A stretch of DNA of 64,000 nt, from contig NC_080702.1 of assembly GCF_030445035.2 (NCBI RefSeq), positions 15,694,029 through 15,758,028 of the forward strand. The letters run 5' to 3'. This document shows, piece by piece, positions 32,550-42,384 of this stretch. Within the stretch, counting starts at the first letter, position 1; each line of letters opens with the position of its first letter. The translations under genes were made by a program, and so were the position numbers. The notes beneath the pieces are model-generated. The model had not been told where the DNA came from. It searched no databases and worked only from the letters and a program-made list of their open reading frames with translations. This stretch comes from Dasypus novemcinctus (lineage: Eukaryota; Chordata; Mammalia; Cingulata; Dasypodidae).

Positions 32550-35500
32550 ATTCATTCCATTATCAGTATGGGCCTTATGCCACCAAATAGCAGCAGCTTT
32601 AGCCCATAAGTAAATCTGAAAGAAAGTAAATAAGAACAAGAACAGGAGCTTGAGGTGCTCAATATAGTCTTACAGAGTAATAATCCAAAAATGTGTGTTA
32701 ATGGTCTGTCTAAACTGCTAAATAAGAACTTAACTACATTTATGCTGCTCAAGTTATCTTAACAGATTGCTGATAACTAATAAAAATGTTCCAAGCACAA
32801 GCTTGAATGTTACAGGCAACATGGATCCCAGAATAAATTTTAAAAAGTACAATCTAAGATGTGATATAACAGAGAACTTAAAAGCAGCAATGCCAAGAAA
32901 GTAAGAATTATGAGTCTATTGTAAACTGTATATTTCTGTTAATGTGTTGTAATTGTTTTGTGCTTGTCTGTCTGTTCAATGTCAGTGTATATTTTGATAC
33001 CTCCGGATGCTAATATAAATTAAATTAATAAGTTAAAAAATTTCAAAAGAGCTCTATTCAAATGGCCAAAAATTAAATAAGTGCTCATATTAATACATGT
33101 TTAAATGTTAATAAGATCTCTACAATTATAAAAATTGTAAGTCTTGATTAACAAAATTACTGTAAGTCTTTTCATAAAAGGTTATTCTTGCCTAGATTGA
33201 AATGAATATTTTTCTTCACAGGATAAAATGAAGGATGTAAAACTTAAATGAATATTTAAAAAGGTTAAAAGTTAGTGGGAATGCTGACAGAAATTTAATG
33301 TTTTTTCTAAAAGGTGTGTTTTTGTCCTAAAATAGAATGGCTAATTTTCGTAAACTCCTGGAACTTAAATGCATGTGGCAAGTTATAGAAGGTATTGTGG
33401 TAACTTTAAGTAAGGGAATGTGTTCTGTGAAGGTAAAATTTGTCTTAAAATAATATAGTTATAGTCTATATGGTTATAAATAATTATAAGAAGTTTAATG
33501 AAGCATTATTTAAATTAAGGTATTTAAGTGGCTAATTCCAAAAAGTCATTATTAAATAAAACCTGAATTGATAATACTAATAATAAAAGGTAATTTTATA
33601 ACAGGAAAACTTGTTGGTGGCCAGCCTCCCCTGCCAATTTGCTTCTAGGAAACTGTTTCAGTACTACATGCTACTAAGTATTTAAAGTGAAAAAAAGTTA
33701 ATTATTTTAACAAGCTCGTTTAGTGTTGATGGCAATTATAGGTTGTAAGAAGTTTGCCTGGTAACTTAGTATGTGGAATATATAGAATGTGTTTTTATTA
33801 TTAAAAATAATAGTAATAGTTTTGTCCTAAGATAAAATGATTGATTATTGGGAAAGAGTAAAATGTGGGTCAAAACCTGAATGAATACTGAAAGTGTAGA
33901 AGGTTTGTGGAAAAAAAATTTTATGATTAAAGTTAAATAAAATTTAATGGGTCTGTCTATAAAGTTTTAAAAGGTTTAATATCAAGTAGTATATTAATGC
34001 AAAGATAAAAACTGTCCTTTTTCAAAGTCTCTCAAATCATTTGTTTTGGTAAAAGTTTATGAAAAGTTTCTATCCTCATAATTAGTATGCAAAGAAAGTC
34101 CGTTTTATCAAAATAGCTTCTTGTGCTTTAACCTCATCATTTCCTCAGTGTTTGAGGAAGAAAAGGTCTTATCTCTTTTAAAGGAAAATAATGGTTAAAT
34201 CTACTTTCTTTTTATTCCAAACTAATTACAAGAGATTTGTTCTTTTACCTTGAAAGAAAAATTAAAGCAATAATTAAGTTCATTTAATATAAGTTAAATA
34301 GAAGGTGTTTAAAAGTGTTATAAAATTAACAGGATTTTTTTTAACCCTCTTTTAAATAAGGTTGTATGAGTAAAAGTTTCAAATGAGTACTTAAGAGTGT
34401 ATAAATTTACCAATATTTCAGCATAATATTAAACAGAAGTATAATGTAGTTAATTATGGTGTTAATTATTATAAAAAGGTGTGTGCCACAGAAACTTATC
34501 ATAAATTGAAGTAACAACATTGTAGTATGCAGCAGTCACAAATATTGCTAGTTTGTTGCAAAAAGTTATGTCCAGCTGTGTTATCACTTTGTTTTAAAAC
34601 ATGGTAAGACTTTCTTTAGTATTTCCTTAGGCAAGTCAAGCCAGCCTGCATTCTCCTACCTGTAGAAAAGTCAACAATGGACTTTTGCAGTGCCTCCCCA
34701 AGGCTGTGTGCATAGCCCAACCATCTGTCCTGGCATGGTGATAATAATCTATCTCCATAGAAAAAATTAGTGGCTGAAACTCTACTGATGACATTATGTT
34801 AACCAGTAACCCTTTTTTCAGAATAAAAAAACCCATCAGAGACACTATCTTAAGAGCCTGAACTAAGCAAACAATTGGGACAGGTGGCAAATTCCCTGCT
34901 GCTCTATCAAATTCCTAAATGTGGTTTGGTTGGGTGGGATGAAATTATGCCCTCTTGTTATAACTGATGGAATGCAATGTTTTCTCATGTTAATAGAGTT
35001 TGTAATAATGTTGAAGTGCTAAAAATCATTCATCTCTCATTTAGCTCAAATGTTAAAACCCACTGTATGTATTAATTGAGAAAGGTCCTTCATGGAAGTA
35101 GGAAAGCCTCCAGGAAGCTGCTTTCAATAATAATAAAAGGAAGGTAAGTTGTGGACAATAACTTAGCCTATGAATTGGATGTAGCAAGCACCCATATTGG
35201 CTTTGGGCAGAGTTTGTGGCAACAGCAAAATTCTAAACAAGTAACCCTTGGATTTTAATCACAATTCTGAGAAGAGTCAAAAGCAAAATATAAAAAAGGC
35301 AATTGTGTGCAGCATAAGAGGTCCTGCTAAAAGTGAAAGACTTAACCCAATAGTGTCTGGTCACTCTAAAGACTGCCATGCCTATCCAGGGGTGGACTGC
35401 AAATACTAAAAACAAAACAGAAATGATAGACTGTTGTAAATCACGCTCAGATTATGAAAAAACATCCAGGATACCTGCTAGTAATAACAGGTGACTGTCA

Positions 35501-35590
35501 TGTCCCCGCCCACTCCACAACATCCCATTTAGGACGGTTGATGCAGATGCTTTTGTGAAGATCCAGGGTCCTACCACTGAAACCCGAGAA
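32550..35590 (+). other. AT-rich non-coding interior of the provirus
   Basis: About 3 kb with very few ORFs over 60 codons. Motifs such as '(t)tttgtcctaa(a/g)ata(g/a)aatg' and 'cttaaatgaatat' recur at irregular intervals (33187, 33319, 33450, 33813, 33860), suggesting degenerate internal duplication. No protease, RT, RNase H or integrase motif was found on either strand. A 'GHSKDC'-like scrap near 35355 could be a zinc-knuckle relic or chance. Confidence 0.6.
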
Positions 35591-35639
35591 AAGGCAAAGT
35601 GGCTCCACTGAAAAGGCAAACATCGATGAAGAAACAATA

Positions 35640-36120
35640 GTGATAGCCAGAAGAAAAAAATGCATATGGATACTGGTGAGAATAACCCAGATTTGGCAGT
35701 CGTCTTCTGAAAGTCAAGAATTCTTGAAATGGACTAAATGCTTTACTGGACTGCTTATTATAAGCATTTTGGGGCTAATTGGAATCACTGCAGCTGCTGC
35801 TACTGCTATGGTAGCTTTACGTGAAAGTACAGACTCAACAATACATGCATGATTGGCATAAAAATGCTAGTGATTTGTAGCATAGCCAAGAGTACTTTGA
35901 TAAACAGTTAAATAATCGGGTTAATGATTTAGAATCTGCTGTTTTGCATATTAGAAATGAATTGTATAGTTTAAACTTAAGTGGATTGAGGTGTGATTGG
36001 AATGAAAGTAATTTCCGTATGACTCTGCATATAATTCATCAGATATAGAATGGAAAAAATTAAGAATCATTTATTAGGCCATAAAAGTAATATCTCTCTG
36101 GAAATAATGGAATTACAAAG
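35640..36120 (+). pseudogene. env transmembrane-subunit remnant, 3'-deleted
   Basis: The first open part (to 35852) includes the hydrophobic fusion-peptide-like segment of Gly/Ala/Ile. It then hits the same stop seen in the other provirus. The following ectodomain text is in another frame with further stops (for example at 35877). It ends abruptly at 36120, joined to LTR sequence, so the loop's far side, membrane anchor, polypurine tract and LTR start are gone. Confidence 0.75.
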
Positions 36121-36461
36121 ATGGTAACTAAGAGTTCCCGGCAAACAGGATGAAGCTGTGAGAGGCTGAAAGAAAAAATGAGCAGATATTTGTGTAGTAA
36201 ATAGAACACTTAAACTTTGTACCTTGAGGTAAGATTTTTTAATTCCTTAGACTATGAGTAATGTTGATGGTTAACTGCATGTTGCTGCTTCTACCCATGT
36301 GGACTGGGGTATATATAGAGCCCTTTGTGAACAATAAAGTTGTCTGAGGAGTCATTACTCGCAGACCTCCTGATCCCAGCTCTCTCATTCTTTCTCTTTG
36401 TTTCCTTTTCCCTTTTCTTTTTCTTTCATTCCCGATACCCTTCAGGTCCAAATCTCCAACA
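36121..36461 (+). mobile_element. 3' LTR, 5'-truncated by internal deletion
   Basis: It begins within U3 (atggtaactaagagttcc, equal to about 31783 of the 5' LTR) directly after env text. It then runs through TATA-like, AATAAA and pyrimidine-rich U5 to ...CTCCAACA. The target duplication caggg follows. Confidence 0.9.
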
Positions 36462-38116
36462 CAGGGCAATAAACGATCAGCAGATACAGTTCCAAATGAA
36501 CCAGAGAAGGGATGATCAGACAAAGCAGTTATGAAGTCTCTGCACAATGAGAAAGGTAGATACTCTTGGAATGAAAGGAAAGATAGTTCACAGCAAATAA
36601 ACAACAAAAAGATGTAAAAGGAAACTTTAGATCTAGATATAAAACATCTAAAATTCAAGGACAACCAGAAAGATGGTAGCAGAGTAAGGAGCTCCCAGAG
36701 TCAGCTCATGCTACAGAACAGTTGGTAAGCACACAAAGCTATCTAAAGCACCTGTTTGGGGGATCCAGGAGACCAGAAGAGCATCCTGCAACATCCCTGA
36801 AAGAAGGGAAGGAGGAGACTGCCTATCTGCAGAGAAGATTCCTAAGTAGAGCATTCCACGCCCTGGAAGGCAGTGGCCATCCTCCATAGACAGCACAAGA
36901 CACCTCAGGAGCTATTCCTCAGCTGGAATCAGAAGCTCCACTTCCCAAAAATGGGGGAGGAAGAGAAGATTTGGCACCAGCTTCAGATAATGATTAGTAA
37001 ATTAGGCAGTCTAAAGTATAATCTTTAGAATGGCTAAAATTTGAACCTGTCCAAGTCAGAGAGAGGCTGGTAGCCACTATTTTAACTCTGCTTCTGGCAC
37101 AAGGGGAAATTCACAGTGCTGGTAGGGACAGGCTTCTTTCCATCCACATCAGATTGCAGCTCTAGGCAAAGCCCCAGCCCCACCTCCAGCAGGGAGGAAG
37201 CTGGGGGGCCCTGCACCAGCCTCTCCAGGAAAATACAGGCCATGCCTCAGAGGCCTGTAATCATTCTTCTCTGGATGCCTCTGGAACTATTCTGGATTTG
37301 GAAGCTCCATTTCCCAAAAAACAGAGAAGGAAGAGATGATTGGCCACCGATTTCACCTAATGACTAGTAAATCTGGCTGGGTAAAATATAACCCTAAAAA
37401 CAGGTAAAGTGTGAACCTGTCCAAGTCAGAAAGAGGCCAGTGGACACCATTTTGACTCTGCCCCCAGCATGAGGGGAAGCTGGGCTGGCTGAAAATCATA
37501 GTGATCGTAGGGACTGGCTTCTTTCACCCAGATCAACCTGTATCCCTAGCCTAGGCATCAGCTCCACCTCCAGCAGGGAGGAAGCTGGTGGGCCTCTCAG
37601 GGTAAGTGCAGGTACATTCAGCTGGCAGACTGAAGAGTGGGAAGTCTACCGGGGCAACTATGGTCATTTTGCACATGCACACCATAGCTTGTTGCTCACA
37701 CCTGCAGTTCCATCCCTGCCTAGGCAGGGAGAAAGGGACTTTAAGCTATGTCAGTCTCTTTGGGTGACCACAGTCTAGGCCTGCACAATGTGGATCATTC
37801 CACACAGCTGTGACACTATCCAAACATGTAAAGGAGAAAGCCGGAAGGAGATTTATCAGTGCCTGGCAAAGAAAGGGCAGTTTGAGTCTCTACAGCGTTC
37901 AACACCAACTATACCCTTGGTTCTTACTACACAACCTGCAAGGGAGAAAAGGCAAGAAAGCCCTAAACTAAAGAGAGAAACATGCCCAGAATAAATACAC
38001 ATAGTAAGCCAAATGCCAAGACACCAACAAAAACTGCGATCCATCCCAAGAATCAGGAAGATATGGCACAGGTAAGGAACAAGGTAAGCCTCCAGATGAC
38101 ATAAAGGAGTTGAGAC

Positions 38117-38645
38117 TGTTGGAAACTGGGGGGGGGGCTGGTGTAGCTCAGTGACTGAGTACCTGTTTCCCATGTACAAGGCCCCAGGTTCAATCCCTGG
38201 TACCTCCTTAAAAGAAAAAAAAGAACAATCCATGAGACTGTTGGAAACTGAGGCATGGTGGTCTCAAAAAGGGAGACGTGCTGTTTCCATGGCTATGCTT
38301 TTAACATAGGAATGCAGCAATTAAGCCTTTTGAGTCAACAGGACAGAGCTGTCCGGGGCAGAGAGAAATACAAGCAAATGCACTTTGTAGTTTGAAAGGA
38401 ATACTAAATCTCTGTACTTTGAGATAAGTTCTTTAATTTACGAGTCTTGTTAATGTGTAGTTACACTGCTTGTTATCTCGACAGTTTGAGTATATATAAT
38501 GCCACATGTAGAAAATAAAGTTGTCTGAGGAGTCATTACTCGCAGACCCCCTGATCCCAGCTCTTTCTCTTTCTTTCTCTCTGTTTCACTCTCTCTTTTT
38601 CTCTTTCTTTCATCCCCCATACCCTTCAGGTCCAAATCTCCAATA
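38117..38645 (+). mobile_element. Solo LTR of the class II family, carrying a SINE
   Basis: Starts TGTTGGAAACTG and ends CTCCAATA. The 5-bp target duplication gagac lies at 38112-38116 and 38646-38650. Copy A (28030-28045) shows the uninterrupted target 'attgagacaactaatc'. A SINE inserted 12 bp inside the LTR, so the LTR start appears twice (38117 and 38239). Confidence 0.93.
38129..38232 (+). mobile_element. Monomeric tRNA-derived SINE inside the LTR
   Basis: It carries A-box-like 'tgtagctcagtgactgag' and B-box 'ggttcaatcc' spaced as in tRNA genes, then an A-rich tail. The 18-bp target duplication tgagactgttggaaactg is perfect at 38111-38128 and 38233-38250. The acceptor stem and cloverleaf are too degraded for a functional tRNA call. 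Confidence 0.92.
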
Positions 38646-39282
38646 GAGACAACTAATCATAGGTGTTCCAACAAATCTCCTTAAAAAATGCAATGAGATG
38701 GCTGAAGAGATTAAGTATATTAAGATAACACTGGACAAGCACAAAGAAGAATGTGAAAGCATACATAGAAAAATAGGAGAGCTTATGAGAATGAAAGGTA
38801 CAATAAATGAAATTAAAAATACACTGGAGTTATGTAACAGCAGATTTGAGGAGGACAAAGAAAGGATTGGTGGGCTTGAAGAAATAGCCTCTAAAAGCAA
38901 ATGTAAAAAAGAACAGATGGAAAAGAGTGGAAAAAATTGAACAAGGTATCAGAGAACTAAATGACGACAAGAGATGTGCAAACATATGTGTAAAGGGGGC
39001 CCAAGAAGGAGAAGAGAAGGGGAAAAGGGCAGAAGGAATAGTTGAAGAAATAATGGTAGAAAATTTTGAAACCCAATTGAAGGACATGGATATCCATGTC
39101 CAAGAAGCACAACATAGTCCCATATGAATAAATCCAATCAGACTAACTCCAAGACATATTAATCAAAATGTCAAATGCCAAAGACAGAATTCTGAGAGCA
39201 ACAAGAGAAAAGCAACGCATAACATAAGAGATACCCAATAAGATTAAGTGCAGAGTTTTCATGGAGGCAAGAAGACAGTGGT

Positions 39283-39999
39283 GAGTGTTACAGCTCTTTG
39301 AGAATTTGCCTAGTAGGTCTTCTGGCTCTTGCTGGAAGGCCCTCACATTCCCCATATTTTTTTATAATAGTTTTTTCTTCCCCTCCTCCACCCTGCTGTT
39401 ACTGCTGTGTGATAATCTGTCTCTATTTCTTTTTTATCTTTGTGATAATCTGTGTCTATTTCTCTTTCTTGTCTTCTCTTCTCATCTTTCCTGTTTAGGA
39501 TTCACCAGGATTTCATCCTGAGGAACTGATGTGAAGAGAGATTCCCTGTCAATTGTGCCACCTCAGTTCCTGGTCTCTGCAGTGCTTCACCTTGACTATC
39601 TCCTTGTCTTTTATTGCTTCATGATCTTGGGATATGACTCACTTGCACAGGCACTGCCTCACCATGTGGGTATTTGGTCACCACGTGGGCACTGGCTCGC
39701 TGGGCAGGCACTCAGCACACCACATGGACACTCGGCTTGCCAAGTGGGCACCCACATGTGCACATGGCACAGAATACAGGCAATGGGCTCACCATATGGG
39801 CACTGGTTTGCCATGAAGGCACACTTTCTCTTCTTGTTCACCAACAGACCCCAGGGACTGAACCTGGGTCTTCCCATATGGTAGGCAGAGGCCCTATCAC
39901 ATGAGCCACATCTGCATCCCACATTCCCCATACATAAGAATAGAGTTAAGTTCCCATTAATAAACTGGGTGTTTTTTTAAAAACAACAACAACAACAAC
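39283..39999. mobile_element. Insertion in HAL1 ORF1 ending in (CAA)n
   Basis: Copy A runs directly from 'gaagacagtg' to 'atatgatgtattt' here. Copy B holds about 150 bp of unknown sequence (39283-39343 plus 39933-39999) that ends in (caa)6 and is itself split by the SINE at 39357-39919. No target duplication is clear. Confidence 0.5.
39357..39919 (-). mobile_element. Long composite tRNA-headed SINE, antisense
   Basis: Target duplication cacattccccata is perfect at 39344-39356 and 39920-39932. On the minus strand the element has a tRNA-like head (A-box-like 'tgtggctcatgtgatagg', B-box-like 'ggttcagtccc'), then a body of repeated short units of the type 'gtgcccatatggtgagcc' (about 39650-39830), then a purine-rich 3' part and an A-rich end. 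At 563 bp it is longer than the DAS copies and differs from them throughout the body. Confidence 0.8.
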
Positions 40000-41379
40000 A
40001 ACATTGGTATGACATATTTAAGAAGCTGCAAGGGAAATTTTTGAGCCAAGAATCTTATATCCAGCAAGATTGTCTTTTAAAATTGAGGGGGAGTTTAGAA
40101 TTCACAGATAAACAGAAATTGAGAGAGTTTATAACCAGGAGACCAGCTTTGCAAGAAATATTAAAAGGTATGTGACAGCCTGAAAAGACTAAACAGGAGA
40201 GAGGCTTGTAAGAGAGTCTAGAAATGAAAAGTGTATCAGAAAAGTAAACAAAAGTGTCAAAGAGTGGTGAAAATAAAATATGACAGATCAAACACCAATA
40301 TTTAGGAATCAAATTGACAAACATTGTAAAGCACTTACTTGTATTCTTAAAACTACAAATCATTGTTGAAAGAAATTTAAAAAGACCTAAATAATTGGAA
40401 GAACATGCCATGCTCATGTGTTAGAAGACTAAATATGATTAAGATGTCATTTCTACTCAAATTGATATACAGATTGAGTGCAATTCTGATAAAAACTTAC
40501 ACCAGCATTTAAAAAATAAGTGGAAAGCATGATTATCAAATTTATTAGGAAGGGTAAGGGATCATGAATACCAGAAACACCTTAAAAAAGGAGAGTGAAG
40601 TTGGAGGACTCTCACTTAGGGACTTTAAATCACATTACCAAGGTATACGGTGAAAACAGCATGGTATTGGTATTTTCTTTATATAATAGGTGCTAGAGGC
40701 AGTGCTTCACATTTCCTGTGTTTCCTCATCCTCCATTTCCTCTTTTCTCTGTGTAGTGATTTTGGCCACCAACACTATCGCCTTTCCTCCACATCTTTCT
40801 ATCCTCCATCATCTACTGTTTCTCTTATATTCCACCTCCCTTTCTTTGGCCCCCAAATTGTCTGACTTTTTATTTCTAATACCTTTGTTCTGTTTTCTGT
40901 CTTTTATTCACTCTTGACATTATTTTCTTTGTTTTCTCTATTTTCTCTCTCATGTGACCACTGGCCATTTAATTTACTACATTCCACCCAATATGCAGTT
41001 GACTGTCTCATTATAGGTACTCTACTTACTGCTATAACTCTACACAACTTACATGAGTTTAATATCCATTCTCCCAGATCCCACATTGTTGCTCTGTTAA
41101 CATTTATTACCAATACTACTTTACACATTTTTTCTTATTCATTTTGCTTTCCCTGGCCCTAATATTTTCCCTTAAAGTGAACTTAGCCAGCAAAAAGAAA
41201 ATAGAGCAAGAAGAACAAAGTGACAAAGAGAAGACATAACACACATGAACAACAACTAATTAATCCCCAACACTTGACAAAGAAGCTAAGGAACTGATTA
41301 AACCCATCAAGATAAAATGATGACCAGATAGCAAAAAAAAAAAAAAAAACCTACAAACCAAACCAATACTCAGGAAAAC

Positions 41380-42302
41380 ATGGCCAAATCCAATGAACAA
41401 ATTAAAAACGAGGAAGAGGAGCAGAACATCAGAGAAGTAATTAAAGCTCTATAAACATATATTAGAGACCAACTTAATGATGTAAAGGAAAAGATTAACA
41501 ATATGAAGAAAACACTTGGAGAGAATACAGAAGAAATTTCAGTCATACACAAAGAGATAACAGATGGATGGAGATGAACACCACAGTTCAAGAAATCAAA
41601 AATATACTCTCAGCAAATAGCAGCATATTAGAAGAGGCAGAGGAGAGAATTATTGACGTGGAAGACAGTATATCTGAAATCAAAAAGATAGTAGAACTGA
41701 TTGATAAAAAGATAGAAAAAATCCAGCTGAGACTTAGGGACCTGAATAACAGTGCAAAACACACAAACATACATATTATAGGCATCCCAGAAGAAGAAGA
41801 TAAGGGAAAGGGGACAGAAGAGGTGTTGGAGGAAATAATGGCTGAAAACTCCCAAAATTTACTGAGGGAGATGGACATACATGTCCAGGAAGCACAATGC
41901 ACCTAAACACTATAAATCACAACAGGCCTACCCCAAGACATATACTTGTGAAATTATCCAATGCTCAAGACAAAGAGAAAATTCTAAAAGCAGCAACAGA
42001 AAAGGGAGCTATCACATAAAAGGAGGCCCCATAAGATGAAGTGTTGATTTCTCATCTGAAACCATGGAGGCAAGAAGATAGTGGTATGATATAGTCAAGG
42101 CACTAAAAGAAAAAAATTTCCAACCAAGAATACTCTACCCAGCTAAGCTAGCATTAAAAAATGAGGAGAGTTCAAAATATTCACAGATAAACAGAAATTA
42201 AAAGAGTATGCCAACAAGAACCCTACCCTTGAAGAAATACTAAAAGGAGTTCTGCAGGAAGAAAGAAAAAAACAAGAGAGGCAGAGTTGGAAGAGAGTGT
42301 AA
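41380..42302 (+). pseudogene. L1 ORF1p remnant
   Basis: ORF1p is the L1 nucleic-acid chaperone. An ATG after an A(17) tract starts an N-terminal Lys/Glu-rich coiled coil. A stop occurs about 25 codons in (near 41452) and a frame change near 41570. The main open piece, 41568-41906, contains the RRM-region text 'IIGIPEEEDKGKGTEEVLE' typical of mammalian ORF1p. The C-terminal domain continues with further stops to about 42300. The copy cannot make a functional trimer. Confidence 0.88.
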
Positions 42303-42384
42303 GAGCAACAAAAATGATAAAAAGAGAAGAAGAAAAAAAAAAAGCAAAGTTGAAAAACACAAGTCCAAATAAAATACGGCTAAC

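Larger units (their letters stand above)
31706..36461 (+). mobile_element. Class II provirus with non-coding interior
   Basis: 5' LTR (31706-32163), primer site, splice-donor-like GTAAGT at 32289, a short gag-start remnant, about 3 kb of AT-rich sequence without retroviral domains, env transmembrane remnant, and a 3' LTR missing its 5' end. Target duplication caggg occurs at 31701-31705 and 36462-36466. The matching uninterrupted site is in copy A at 26335-26350. Lack of gag-pro-pol argues that it moved with proteins supplied by a relative. Confidence 0.88.
36467..40680 (+). repeat. Duplicated HAL1 block, copy B, second part
   Basis: Collinear with 26340-29275 of copy A: the L1/HAL1 5' UTR (from about 36660), ORF1 remnant (38690-39280, 40000-40260), and the ORF1-to-ORF2-end junction (about 40290), stopping near 40680 where the large L1 begins. 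A solo LTR, a SINE and a composite insertion account for its extra length. The small ORFs 38698-38940 and 38927-39127 are ORF1 pieces with coiled-coil-like Lys/Glu content. Confidence 0.8.

Noticed and set aside
38140..38205. Functional tRNA gene
   Set aside because: A- and B-box sequences are present, but the flanking stem pairing fails, an A-rich tail follows and an 18-bp target duplication encloses it: it is a SINE.
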